This document shows positions 35,606 to 45,286 of a stretch of 64,000 bases of DNA, piece by piece. Under the pieces are notes generated by a model that was not told where the DNA came from, made no database searches, and saw nothing but the letters and a program-made list of their open reading frames with translations. The stretch lies in contig JBBDNN010000064.1 in assembly GCA_040877545.1 (NCBI GenBank), positions 1 through 64,000 on the forward strand, given 5' to 3'. Positions within the stretch are counted from its first letter, which is position 1; every line of letters begins with the position of its first letter. A program made the position numbers and the translations under genes. The DNA comes from Gracilimonas sp040877545. GTDB taxonomy: Bacteria; Bacteroidota; Rhodothermia; Balneolales; Balneolaceae.

Positions 35606-36862
35606 TCACATAAACAACCGCCAGTAAAAAAACAGAATAGAGAAAGCGGCTAAAAAGATAATCCCGCCCCAGCTCAAAATTCTAAGCCAAGTGGGAGGCC
35701 GGTGCTCATCCGGGAAATGCTTGGCCATTACCAGTCGGTAATTGATGAAAGCTAAAACGGGTGCGGTGAGAAATGATAGAGAAGTGGCTAGGTCAATGAT
35801 AAAGGTAAACTGACTTCCGGTAATAAATAGCACAAATAAGGAAATGACAGAAATTGCAATCAGTAATCCTTTATAGGATAAAATTCCTGTGGCAAAGGCA
35901 GATTCTCCTTTTGTTACGGTGATGATCTCCCGGCAAACCCGCGGATAGGAATCGGTGACGGTGAGCGTGGTGCTGAACATGGTCGTGAAGGCACAAATGA
36001 TGATAATCCAGTAGGTCCATTCGCCCAGGGTAGCGGTATAAATTGCCACCAGCTGATTTGCAAAAGCTGTTCCGCTTGCTGCAAAAGCAACACCTGAGCC
36101 GTACATCACCAGTGCGCCGAGCGATAAAAAGAGGAGCGCGAGAATGGCCGCACCAATATAGCCGATGTTAAAATCGAGCAGGCTTTCGCGCATACTTGGT
36201 TTGTGTTTAGTTTGTTTGATGCGCTCTAATGCCCACAGCGAATGCCAGGCGGCGGCATCAATAGGAATGGGCATCCATCCCATCAAAGCGATTAAAAAAG
36301 TGATTCCGGCTACATCCCAAATATCCGGCGCTGCTGGTAAGGTAGAAGGCGGTGTTTTGGAAATAGCCACTATGAAGGCAATTATGGTGGAAGCTGCCAG
36401 AACCACCATCACTACTTTTATGATGGAATCGAGGGAGGAGTATTGGCCGCGAAAAAGGACGGCGATGCAAATGCTCAGAATGATGATGCTCCAGATGATG
36501 GGAGAAAACTCGATTCCGGTTAACTCCACTGCAAGGCTTGCAGTCACTATAGTAACCGCCGCCTGAATGGCAAACATAGTTCCCACAGTGAAAACCGCGA
36601 AAATCCCAATCGCCCATTTTCCCAGTTTTTGATAACCCGAAATCAAACTTTGGCCGGTAGCATTGGCATAACGCGGGCCATATTCTAAAAATGGATATTT
36701 GAGCAGGTTAGCTAAAACCACTGCCCAGATCAGTGTAAAACCATAATCGGCCCCGGCGCGGGTTGACTGCACAAGGTGTGAAACCCCAATGGCGGCGGCG
36801 GCCAAAATAAGTCCCGGCCCGAAAGCATATTTAAAAGTAGAAGTTGTTTTCTCTATATCCAT
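35606..36862 (-). CDS. NRAMP-family divalent metal transporter
   Basis: Inner-membrane Mn2+/Fe2+ symporter-like protein. About 11 spans; the first helix motif GPGLILAAAAIGVSHLVQSTRAGADYGF (about 15-42) differs from canonical DPGN: the metal-site aspartate and asparagine positions read AIGVSH, so the ion may differ. The helix-6 region VAGITFLIALMGWMPIPIDAAAW (about 184-206) lacks the usual MPH(N)xxL methionine arrangement. This points to a divergent NRAMP-related transporter. 418 residues. Confidence 0.82.
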   Translation of the reverse strand: MDIEKTTSTFKYAFGPGLILAAAAIGVSHLVQSTRAGADYGFTLIWAVVLANLLKYPFLEYGPRYANATGQSLISGYQKLGKWAIGIFAVFTVGTMFAIQAAVTIVTASLAVELTGIEFSPIIWSIIILSICIAVLFRGQYSSLDSIIKVVMVVLAASTIIAFIVAISKTPPSTLPAAPDIWDVAGITFLIALMGWMPIPIDAAAWHSLWALERIKQTKHKPSMRESLLDFNIGYIGAAILALLFLSLGALVMYGSGVAFAASGTAFANQLVAIYTATLGEWTYWIIIICAFTTMFSTTLTVTDSYPRVCREIITVTKGESAFATGILSYKGLLIAISVISLFVLFITGSQFTFIIDLATSLSFLTAPVLAFINYRLVMAKHFPDEHRPPTWLRILSWGGIIFLAAFSILFFYWRLFM

Positions 36863-37026
36863 ACCCCGTCTATTTTAAGAGATAGTAACAAAAACTAAAG
36901 CTACTTTCATTTTCTATACGCTTTCGTATTTCGGCACAGCACAAATAAAGAGAGATGGGAGTTCCCCGATAATCTGTTAGCGTCACTTATTTTAAAACCC
37001 GTGCTTCACATGTACGGGTTTTTTTA
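36863..37026 (+). other. Orphan terminator and unexplained leader-like DNA
   Basis: AAAACCCGT (36994-37002) and ACGGGTTTTTTT (37014-37025) form a terminator hairpin on the plus strand. No plus-strand gene precedes it; the nearest gene (metal transporter) reads away. The 130 bases before it could hold a small RNA or a leader, but I recognise no RNA family. Confidence 0.4.
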
Positions 37027-37094
37027 TAACATTTTTCATTTTGAACTGCTACCATACACTCCGTTATTATGGTGCAAATTCTCAATTATAATTT

Positions 37095-39674
37095 ATGACT
37101 ATGAAAATCTTTTTTACTGCTCTTTTCTTTTTGTTTTTCGGGATGATGGTACACGCCCAGCCCCAACCCGTTACGCTGGATTATTTTTTACCTGATGGAA
37201 TCAGCTACAACACCGAAATTCCCACGCCCAAAGAAATTTTAGGGGCCGAAGTAGGCGAATGGCATGTGCGGCACGATCAGTTGGCGAATTATATGCATGC
37301 TGTGGCGGAAGCTTCCGATCGGGTTACCATTACCGAATATGCCCGCACGTATGAAAACCGCCCGCTGTTGATGCTCACTATCACATCACCCCAAAACCAC
37401 CAAAATATAAACGAGCTGAAAGAGCAGCATTTGCAGCTTAGTGATGCATCCACATCTGATGAACTGGATTTATCGGCCATGCCTGTGGTGGTAACCATGA
37501 GTTACAGCGTGCACGGAAATGAGCCGAGTGGTTCCAATGCTTCGCTGGCGGTGGTGTATCATCTGGCCGCAGCGGAAGGGGAAGAAATTGAGGAGCAGTT
37601 AGAGAATACCATTATCCTTGTTGATCCGAGTATAAACCCGGATGGATTGAGCCGTTTTGCACACTGGGCAAATACCAATAAGAGCAAAAATGTGCTGGTC
37701 ACAGATCCCAACAGCCGCGAATTTAGTGAAACCTGGCCGGGCGGCAGAACCAATCATTATTGGTTTGATTTGAACCGTGACTGGATGCCCCTGCAACATC
37801 CTTCAAGTCAGGGACGCGTAGCTAAATTTCATGAATGGAAACCGAATGTGTTGACGGATCATCACGAGATGGGAACCAATGCTACCTTCTTTTTTCAGCC
37901 GGGAATTCCTTCCAGAACCCATCCTATCACCCCGCAGAGAAACCAGGATTTAACCGGCGCCATAGCCGAATATCACGCCGATGCGCTGGATAAAATACAG
38001 TCGCTCTATTACTCGAAAGAAAGCTTTGATGATTTTTATTATGGAAAAGGCTCCACCTATCCGGATGTAAATGGTTCGCTGGGAATCCTGTTTGAGCAGG
38101 CCAGCTCGCGCGGACATGCACAGGAAAGTGTGCATGGAATTCTGGAGTTTCCCTTCACCATTCGAAACCAATTTACCACTTCTCTTTCTACACTTGAAGC
38201 GGCGCAAAGCCTGCGGGAAGAGTTGCTTGCAAATACCCGCGAGTTTTATCAGGAAGCGGCAGAGGAAGCGAGTTCAGCTTCTATAAAAGGATATGTATTT
38301 GGTGAGGAAGCAGACCAGGGGCGCACCAAACATCTCGCTGAAATGCTTACCCGAAATCAGATTGATGTTTTTGAATTGGCACAGGATTACCAGGATTTCA
38401 AAGCCGGGAAAGCCTTTGTGATTCCAACTAATCAGCAACAGTTTAAGTTACTTACTGCAATGTTCGAGCGGAGAACCGAGTTTAATGACAGCCTGTTTTA
38501 TGATGTTTCAGCCTGGACCATGCCCTACGCTTTTAATCTTCCCTTTGCTGAATTAGGGCGGGATTTCAACACCAGTCTCCAGGGAGATACGTTCACTCTG
38601 GATGATTTAAAACCTAACGGCGAACTGGTTGGCGGGAAATCCGAATATACCTACGCTTTTGAATGGGATGAATATTATGCACCAAGAGCCTTGTACCGTT
38701 TACTCTCGCAGAGAGTGAGGGCAAAAGTTGCATCCCGAAAATTTACTTCCGTCACCAGTACCGGTGCAAAAGAATTTGATTATGGAACTATCATTGTGCC
38801 GATGGGCGTGCAGGATGATCAGGATAAGGTTCATGAAATCATTCAAACAATAACCGAAGAAGACGGCCTCACCGTGTATGATTTATCCACCGGCCTGACT
38901 CCAAGTGGAATGGATTTGGGAAGTAGAAATCTTCAGGATTTGAAAGAGCCAAAAGTTGCCATGATGAGTGGCCCTGGTACTAATTCCAGCGAGGTAGGCG
39001 AAACCTGGCACTTAATGGATCAGCGTTACCACATGCCGCTTTCTATTTTGGATGTAGAAGATTTTGAGAGAAGAGATTTGAGCCGGTACAATGTAATAGT
39101 ATCCAGCGGCTACCGGATTTCAGACAGAGCCTCGGAAAACTTAAAAGAGTGGGTCCGAAATGGCGGAACGCTTGTGGTATATAAAGGAGCCCTCCGATGG
39201 GCAAAATCAAGCGGCTTTGCTAATTTTGATTATGTGGAACCTGAGGAGTCGGATGAAGAAGAAGAGCGTGAGGTACGGCCTTATGTAAATCAGCGAAATG
39301 ATTCCGGAGCTGAGTATATCGGTGGTACTATCTTTAATGCCACATTAGACCTGACGCATCCTATGGGTTATGGTTTTAATGAGGAGGATATCACCGTTTT
39401 CAGAAACAGCACCATCTTTTTGCAAAAAGGTGAAAACCCATATTCCACGCCTCTCTATTATACAGAGGATCCTTTGGCAAGCGGGTACATCTCGGATGAT
39501 AACCTGGAAAAAATTAAAGGAACAGCGGCGGTGGTTGTAAGCCGCTTAGGCAGCGGAAAAGTGATTGCCATGACCGATAATCCAAATTTCCGGGCTTTTT
39601 GGTACGGTACAAACAAGCTCTTTGCCAACGCAGTATTTTTCGGGCACACCATAAGCGGGGGAACAACTAACTAG
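37095..39674 (+). CDS. Secreted M14 zinc carboxypeptidase
   Basis: Signal peptide (FFTALFFLFFGMMVHAQ, residues 5-21). M14 domain with zinc ligands in SVHGNEPSG (H..E, about 137-145) and the later DHHEMG (about 255-260), substrate contact NPDGLSRF. A long C-terminal part (about 400-859) contains a glutamine-amidotransferase-like region (KVAMMSGPGTNSSEVGETW, VIVSSGYR). ATG at 37095 chosen; the second ATG two codons on is equally good. 859 residues, typical of Bacteroidota M14 enzymes used on external peptides. Confidence 0.88.
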   Translation: MTMKIFFTALFFLFFGMMVHAQPQPVTLDYFLPDGISYNTEIPTPKEILGAEVGEWHVRHDQLANYMHAVAEASDRVTITEYARTYENRPLLMLTITSPQNHQNINELKEQHLQLSDASTSDELDLSAMPVVVTMSYSVHGNEPSGSNASLAVVYHLAAAEGEEIEEQLENTIILVDPSINPDGLSRFAHWANTNKSKNVLVTDPNSREFSETWPGGRTNHYWFDLNRDWMPLQHPSSQGRVAKFHEWKPNVLTDHHEMGTNATFFFQPGIPSRTHPITPQRNQDLTGAIAEYHADALDKIQSLYYSKESFDDFYYGKGSTYPDVNGSLGILFEQASSRGHAQESVHGILEFPFTIRNQFTTSLSTLEAAQSLREELLANTREFYQEAAEEASSASIKGYVFGEEADQGRTKHLAEMLTRNQIDVFELAQDYQDFKAGKAFVIPTNQQQFKLLTAMFERRTEFNDSLFYDVSAWTMPYAFNLPFAELGRDFNTSLQGDTFTLDDLKPNGELVGGKSEYTYAFEWDEYYAPRALYRLLSQRVRAKVASRKFTSVTSTGAKEFDYGTIIVPMGVQDDQDKVHEIIQTITEEDGLTVYDLSTGLTPSGMDLGSRNLQDLKEPKVAMMSGPGTNSSEVGETWHLMDQRYHMPLSILDVEDFERRDLSRYNVIVSSGYRISDRASENLKEWVRNGGTLVVYKGALRWAKSSGFANFDYVEPEESDEEEEREVRPYVNQRNDSGAEYIGGTIFNATLDLTHPMGYGFNEEDITVFRNSTIFLQKGENPYSTPLYYTEDPLASGYISDDNLEKIKGTAAVVVSRLGSGKVIAMTDNPNFRAFWYGTNKLFANAVFFGHTISGGTTN

Positions 39675-39939
39675 ATCATAGCTTGGTGGGGTGGAGGGAT
39701 TCCACAGATTGTCTTTGCGGAAATTTGATGTAGGATTAATAAACTACCAGCCACTTAAAAGTCATACCTGCGAAGGCAGGTATCTACGAAGTTGCCTAAG
39801 AGACAAAAAGTGAAAACAAAGCAAGCGTGTTCCTATGCCGCCCACTTCATCCACAATTTCCTTCTGCTTCATTTTAATTAGATGTTGATTAACCCTCCGC
39901 CTGTTCGGCGTTCCTTGCTCAACATTCAATATTCGATGT
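39675..39939. other. Repeat-bearing gap between convergent genes
   Basis: Besides the palindromic repeat at 39761-39785, it holds AACATTCAATATTCGATGTT (39922-39941), a kind of near-palindromic text common in intergenic DNA of Bacteroidota. No gene or clear terminator seen. Confidence 0.4.
39761..39785. repeat. GTCATnCCTGCGAAGGCAGGnATCT repeat, copy 2
   Basis: GTCATACCTGCGAAGGCAGG followed by TATCT. Opposite orientation to copy 1 (7200-7224). Hairpin core CCTGC-GAAG-GCAGG. Confidence 0.5.
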
Positions 39940-41133
39940 TCATTTAACTTTCACCCCATTAATAAATACGCCGGTAACATGAGTAACATACTCCAGCGGA
40001 TCACCATCAAACAGTGCAATATCGGCGTCTTTTCCAGCTTCCAAAGAACCCACACGATTATCAATACCTAAAAGTTTTGCCGCATCAAGTGTCAGAACCT
40101 CAAGGGCTGCTGTTCTGCCTAAACCATTAGCAGCGGCAACTCCGGCTTCAAATAAAACCACGCGGGTTTTTGGAACATAGCCTTCAAAGCCGCTTTGAAA
40201 TGCGATGGAGATTCCAGCTTCATATAAACGTGCAGGCGTTTCCAGGGAAGCATTTCTGCTGTCGCGGGATGGCCGGATCATCGTTGGATGCACAATTACC
40301 GGAAAGCCGGCATCTCTTAGTTCATCTAAAATGAGATAAGCTTCGGCAACGCCATCAAGCACCATGGGAAAGCCGAATTCCTTCTGAAGGCGAATGGCTG
40401 TCATAATATCATTTGCTTTATGGACGGTAACCAGGGCTTTTATTTTTCCCGCGAGTAAATCAGCCAGGGCTTCCATACCCAGATCGCGGGACGGCTTATC
40501 ATCCCCATTTCGTTTTTCGGCATATTCCTGAGCCTTTACCAATTCCTGACGCAGCATGGCTATTCCTTTAGACCTGCTTCCCGGCTTGCTGATGTTGCGG
40601 TTCATCATATTTCCGAGTGTAAAAGCAAGCATCGTAGTAGAATCTATCAAAGCTTCAGCAACTGTCTCGCCGGTGGTTTTTACAATCATGGTTTGGCCGC
40701 TGATTAACGCCCCCGGCCCATGCCCGGTATGTATTGTTGTGACTCCATGATCACGCAAATGTCCTACAAGTTTTTCCCTTGCATTATAGGCATCAATTGC
40801 TCTAAGCTCGGGTTGAATGGCACTGGAAGTTTCCAGTTGGTCCTGGTCGTGATCCTGATTTAGATGTCCCGCCAAACCCACCACAGAATGAGCATCAATT
40901 AAACCGGGTGTAATTACTTCTGCTTCATGCACTTCATAATCGGAAGGAATATTAATATCTGAAGCAGAGCCCACGCGTTCTATTTTGCCGTCTCTGATTA
41001 AAACCACGCCGTCTGTAATAGGATCACCAGCCATGGTGTAAACGGTTTCTCCTTTTACTGCAATTTGTGCCTCGGCGGTTTGATTGGCCAGGAACAGTGA
41101 TGGAATCAATATTAAAATTTTAAATAATCTCAA
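39940..41133 (-). CDS. Secreted amidohydrolase-like protein, metal site degenerate
   Basis: Signal peptide (first 22 residues, ending TAEAQ). Amidohydrolase fold: the entry strand VITPGLIDAHSVVGLAG has the first histidine but not the H-x-H pair, and the lysine/histidine region reads ALVTVHKANDI and FPVIVHPTMI. The closing dihydroorotase-type GSLEAGKDADIALFDGDPLEYVT is intact. Its start overlaps the end of the next amidohydrolase gene by four bases. Possibly a non-catalytic partner of that enzyme. Confidence 0.78.
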   Translation of the reverse strand: MRLFKILILIPSLFLANQTAEAQIAVKGETVYTMAGDPITDGVVLIRDGKIERVGSASDINIPSDYEVHEAEVITPGLIDAHSVVGLAGHLNQDHDQDQLETSSAIQPELRAIDAYNAREKLVGHLRDHGVTTIHTGHGPGALISGQTMIVKTTGETVAEALIDSTTMLAFTLGNMMNRNISKPGSRSKGIAMLRQELVKAQEYAEKRNGDDKPSRDLGMEALADLLAGKIKALVTVHKANDIMTAIRLQKEFGFPMVLDGVAEAYLILDELRDAGFPVIVHPTMIRPSRDSRNASLETPARLYEAGISIAFQSGFEGYVPKTRVVLFEAGVAAANGLGRTAALEVLTLDAAKLLGIDNRVGSLEAGKDADIALFDGDPLEYVTHVTGVFINGVKVK

Positions 41134-42440
41134 TTTAAACCTCCGTCAGAATGATGTGTATGTGTACTACCGCGAAAGACATCATAACCGCCGGTCGCGA
41201 ATTTTTTGTCTTCATCGTCACTGCGATCCCAAACCAAATCTCCTTCAATCCACGTTTGCTCCACATGAGTATACACGCTGAAAGGATCTCCGGAAAGAAT
41301 GATGAAGTCGGCATCTTTGCCATTTTCAAGTGTGCCTGCGCGATCATCAATATTCATCATAATAGCGTTGGCAATGGTTACCGATTCGAGGGCCTTTTCG
41401 CGGCTCATCCCTTCGCGTACAGCCATCGCTGTGGAACGAAGAAATAAGCGGGAATCCGTAATACCATCATCGGTATGCATACCAACAATAACCCCGGCTT
41501 TTTCGAGCGCAGCACCGTTTGAATTGCTGATGGCTTCCGTTTCCAATTTCCCGCCAAAAGAATCGAGGGTAATAATAGAAGCTGGAACACCGGCAGCGGC
41601 AATTTCATCGGCCACTTTCCAGGCTTCGCTCACATGCTGAAGCACGAGTTTATAGCCAAACTCCTGGGAGAGACGAATGGCGGTTAAAATATCATCGTGG
41701 CGGTGGGTATGATTGTGAACCGTCCGTTTGCCTTCCAATACTTCAATCAATGTTTCCATTTGAAGATCCCGGGCAGGCATTTTACTATCATCGCCATTTG
41801 CCTTATTTATTTTAGCCTGATAGTTCTGGGCTTTCACAAAAAGTTCCCGAACCATAGCAGCTGATTTTGCACGGGTTCCGGGAAAGGGAGAGCTTCTTAA
41901 TGGATTGGTGCCATTTGCCATTTTAATCCCGCCATAAATATTATTCTCTTCATCAACAATCAGCAGCATGTCGTCGATTGTATTTGCTTCACGAAGTTTC
42001 AGGTACACTGTTTGTCCGCTCATAAGGTGGCCGGAGCCGGGCATTACATTAACAGAGGTAATACCGCCGGCGCGAGCTTTATTAAAAGAAGTACTGCGTG
42101 GATTTATGGTATCCATGATGCGAATATCCGGATGCAGCGCTGATGACCGGTCTCCGCCATCTCCTTCCCCAATGTGAGAGTGAGAATCAATGAGTCCGGG
42201 CATAATCACTTTGCCGGAAACATCATGTACATCGGCATTTTGAGGAATACTGGTATCGGAATCCCCAACCGTTGATATTTTTCCATTTTCTATTATTAAT
42301 ACCCCGTTGTCGATAGGTTCGCCGGAAATTGGGATGATTTGTGCTCCTCTAAAAACCTGTGTAGTAGATTGGCTGAATCCACTGAGGCTAAATAAAAGCA
42401 TACAAATCGAAGCGAGTAAAAGGCTTCGGATAAGCTTCAT
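41130..42440 (-). CDS. Secreted amidohydrolase (imidazolonepropionase-like)
   Basis: Signal peptide (first 23 residues, SLSGFSQ). Full metal-site pattern: PGLIDSHSHIGEG (about 76-88, HxH), VHNHTHRHDD (about 236-245), MHTDDGITDSR (aspartate ligand, about 338-348), GTLENGKDADFIILSGDPF at the end. 436 residues. Likely cleaves a cyclic amide or peptide outside the cytoplasm. Coupled to the degenerate paralogue that follows. Confidence 0.85.
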   Translation of the reverse strand: MKLIRSLLLASICMLLFSLSGFSQSTTQVFRGAQIIPISGEPIDNGVLIIENGKISTVGDSDTSIPQNADVHDVSGKVIMPGLIDSHSHIGEGDGGDRSSALHPDIRIMDTINPRSTSFNKARAGGITSVNVMPGSGHLMSGQTVYLKLREANTIDDMLLIVDEENNIYGGIKMANGTNPLRSSPFPGTRAKSAAMVRELFVKAQNYQAKINKANGDDSKMPARDLQMETLIEVLEGKRTVHNHTHRHDDILTAIRLSQEFGYKLVLQHVSEAWKVADEIAAAGVPASIITLDSFGGKLETEAISNSNGAALEKAGVIVGMHTDDGITDSRLFLRSTAMAVREGMSREKALESVTIANAIMMNIDDRAGTLENGKDADFIILSGDPFSVYTHVEQTWIEGDLVWDRSDDEDKKFATGGYDVFRGSTHTHHSDGGLN

Positions 42441-42585
42441 ATATTTTTTTGATTGGTTAAAGAATTTGTGCGGTCAATTTATAAAAAAAGAAGTGGGAGA
42501 AAAGGATTACAACGTAAAAAATGGAAAATGGAACGGGAACAGGTTTAAGTAGGCTTTTAACAATAACTGTAATGAAAAATGAGCT

Positions 42586-43254
42586 ATGAAGAATAAAGGG
42601 TGGAAAATTTTTGGCGTGGTTGTTTTAATATTAGCTGCGCTGGTTTTAATTGTAACATTGACCATTGATGGAATGGTGAAGTCTGCCATTCAGGATAAAG
42701 GTTCCGAATTATTACAGACCACCGTAAATGTGGATGATGTAGATATTTCAATATTTGGCGGAACAGGGAGTATCACCGGGTTAATCATCGAAAATCCAGA
42801 TGGCTTCAGTGAAGAACCGGCTATGCGATTTGACCGGGCAGATATAAGGCTTCAGCTTTCTTCTTTAATTTCTGATGAGATCATAATCCATGAACTTATT
42901 ATAACCGGCCCGGAACTTTTCTTTGAACAACAGGAGATGCAGGCTAACCTGAAAACGCTCAATGATAATTTCAACAGATCTCCCGATGAATCAGAGAAAT
43001 CTCTTATTATTGATTATTTCCTGATTGAAAACGGCCTGGTAAAAGTAAGCACATCTATAGACCGTGAGCGAAGCGGAGAAGCTACTATCGATCGTTTTGA
43101 ACTGGAGGGAATTGGCCGTGACGGCAACAATACCGTGAAAGAAAGCCTGAGGCAAATCCTTGATCCGCTACTGGAACGAGCCATCGCCGAAGCTGTTCAA
43201 AGCGGAGTTTTTGACCAACTCGAAAACCGGGTACGGGATTTATTTGATCAGTAG
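42586..43254 (+). CDS. AsmA-like single-span envelope protein
   Basis: One N-terminal span (about 6-28), then a beta-rich region with the AsmA/DUF748 pattern: VDDVDISIFGGTGSITGLIIENPDGF (about 49-74) and DEIIIHELIITGPELFFEQ. 222 residues, far shorter than AsmA itself. Probably periplasmic, possible role in envelope lipid handling; inference from fold family only. Confidence 0.65.
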   Translation: MKNKGWKIFGVVVLILAALVLIVTLTIDGMVKSAIQDKGSELLQTTVNVDDVDISIFGGTGSITGLIIENPDGFSEEPAMRFDRADIRLQLSSLISDEIIIHELIITGPELFFEQQEMQANLKTLNDNFNRSPDESEKSLIIDYFLIENGLVKVSTSIDRERSGEATIDRFELEGIGRDGNNTVKESLRQILDPLLERAIAEAVQSGVFDQLENRVRDLFDQ

Positions 43255-43339
43255 TGAAAGCTTATCCATCTTCTGGCTCAAAACCGTCTGAGGGATTGCT
43301 GGGCTGAAGATGAATCAGAGCATCCAAAAGATCTTTGGG

Positions 43340-44077
43340 TTAAATCCTCAAAGCATCTTTCACTACGTCTCCAAAGTCGCCTCTCTTTATTTTAGCATCG
43401 GTGTACTCTAAAACTTCGAGTTTTCGTGCTCCGCGATAAAAAAGATACATGCTTATGGCCATCACGGTATGTGCCAGGTCAAGATGATTGAACCAGGTAT
43501 GAAGCCCAATTTCACTTGTATAGAATACGGCAGACAGTGTGGCGAAAATCACCGATAAAAATATAATCCGGCTGCCTTCATTGCGGGTTCGCCAATACAC
43601 CAGGAAGTGAATCGGCAATACTACTAATCCCAATCCATATGCCGAATGCACCTGAATGAAAAAGAAATTCAAAGTGGTAAAGGTGATTACTGCAAAAGTG
43701 ATTAGTTCCACAATATTGGCTACTTCCAGAATTTTACCAAACCGGTAATTAATTACCGGCTGAGCATGGATAATTGTAGCACGTTCAATTGCCATTATCG
43801 AAAGCATGCTTATCAGCCAGCCAGGCAGCTTCCATTCATAGCCCACCGCATATTGAAAAGCATGGCCCAAAATTCCACCTAAAAAAGTTGCCAGCGCCAT
43901 GATGGCAAAATACCACCGCATATTCCGATGTACCTTTCCCTTCATATTTAGCTTCTTCAATTTAACAACGGCATATATGCAAACAGCCGTAATCCATAAA
44001 TCAGTAAATGTAACCATCGGCTCCATGATGGTTAGATCAAATATTTCTATGGAAGGTTGACCGGAATCGGATTGCAT
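43340..44077 (-). CDS. Seven-span membrane protein of unknown function
   Basis: About seven hydrophobic spans and conserved-looking polar residues within them (GGILGHAFQYAVGYEW; GLHTWFNHLDLAHTVMAISMYLFYRGA). The histidines suggest a metal or heme site. Family not certain. 245 residues. A weakly related 43-base sequence lies on each side of it (43259 and 44187). Confidence 0.6.
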   Translation of the reverse strand: MQSDSGQPSIEIFDLTIMEPMVTFTDLWITAVCIYAVVKLKKLNMKGKVHRNMRWYFAIMALATFLGGILGHAFQYAVGYEWKLPGWLISMLSIMAIERATIIHAQPVINYRFGKILEVANIVELITFAVITFTTLNFFFIQVHSAYGLGLVVLPIHFLVYWRTRNEGSRIIFLSVIFATLSAVFYTSEIGLHTWFNHLDLAHTVMAISMYLFYRGARKLEVLEYTDAKIKRGDFGDVVKDALRI

Positions 44078-44307
44078 TACACGTTATGCTGAATTTGATG
44101 AAGATATTATATGATAGAACAAAACGGCTAGAATTTTAAGTCACAGCACATGAACCATTTTTTTAAATACATTTTCTCCAATACAGCTCAGCTTCTCCAT
44201 CTGCCCACTCAAAGCCGCCTGAGTATTGTTTGATTCGGTGAAAATTTTAATTTTGAAAAGAAAAGCCGTTCGGCATTTTTTCTCATTAATATTTAAAATA
44301 TCCTTGC

Positions 44308-45165
44308 TCACTGCTTTTGATAAGCCTCGGCCATAGCCAGCAGTTTCTTTAAATCTTCTATTCGTTCGGGTTGTTTCGCTTTCTCGTAACTGTGAATCAG
44401 GTTTCGGATGCAGCGGATGACAATGTCCAGGTTTGTGGCAATCTGGAAGTGATCGGGACGTGGTTCAATATTGTTTTTTTTTAGGAAGAAATAACATTGG
44501 TCATAAGTTACAATAGCACCATTATCGTATGGATCAATCAAAAGCTCTTCGGTATCACCTACATAATTCAGCATAAAATGAATGGGCATATTTATTCCGA
44601 AAAAAGGCATTTCAAGCCGGCGGGCGATAAACATCACTACCAGGCTCAAAGAAATCGGCAGCCCCTTTCGGCGGTCAATAACCTGGTCGAGTAAACAATT
44701 TGAGGGGGCGTGGTAATTTTCAGTATCACCCCGAAAATTCAGGTTCTCAAAAATGAACTTCATTAGTTGTCTCATCTTGCGACGTTCATCCAGCTTGTAT
44801 TTTATCTGCGGCTCAACCATTTTGGCAAAATGATCCAGTTTCTTTTGATAGTCCCTGATTCTGAGGGTTGGATTTCCAAAACGCGCCAGGGTAAAAACAG
44901 CCGTTTCAAGTGATTTCCTGGTTTTTAGCCCACCTTCAAGTATATCTAAAAAATCGCCCTCCAGGTTATCAAAAGTAAGAAGGTGAATCACCTCATTTAT
45001 TCGATCTCTCTCGTCTTTGCTTTTTATTTCTGTGCGATATTCATCGAGCAGGGGAACAGCTTTTTCGCCTAACTCATGTAACCTGTTTTGAACTTTTTCT
45101 TTCACAAAAGGATCGGGATCCTCCAATAAAAAAAGCAACGATTCTATTTCTGATTTTGAAGTCAT
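44308..45165 (-). CDS. SirB1/transglutaminase-like family protein
   Basis: Central SirB1 domain: YHAPSNCLLDQVIDRRKGLPISLSLVVMFIARRL (about 144-178, Cys), FFGINMPIHFMLNY (His) and LIDPYDNGAIV (Asp), a possible Cys-His-Asp triad. The N-terminal part has HEAT-like helices (DPDPFVKEKVQNRLHELGEKAVP). The frame extends to a TTG at 45210; the ATG at 45165 (MTSKSEIESLL) is preferred. Function of the family is unproven. Confidence 0.8.
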   Translation of the reverse strand: MTSKSEIESLLFLLEDPDPFVKEKVQNRLHELGEKAVPLLDEYRTEIKSKDERDRINEVIHLLTFDNLEGDFLDILEGGLKTRKSLETAVFTLARFGNPTLRIRDYQKKLDHFAKMVEPQIKYKLDERRKMRQLMKFIFENLNFRGDTENYHAPSNCLLDQVIDRRKGLPISLSLVVMFIARRLEMPFFGINMPIHFMLNYVGDTEELLIDPYDNGAIVTYDQCYFFLKKNNIEPRPDHFQIATNLDIVIRCIRNLIHSYEKAKQPERIEDLKKLLAMAEAYQKQ

Positions 45166-45286
45166 AGATGATATTCTTTTGCGACTCTCTCTTTTAAGAT
45201 ATTGATTCAACTTTACAATTACTTCTTATAAATGGTGATGGTAACCGTTATATTTCATGGATCTTATCAACCATTGTAACCTGTAT

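Noticed and set aside
36863..36993. yybP-ykoY-type manganese riboswitch ahead of the metal transporter
   Set aside because: Checked both strands; the conserved loop text is not present.
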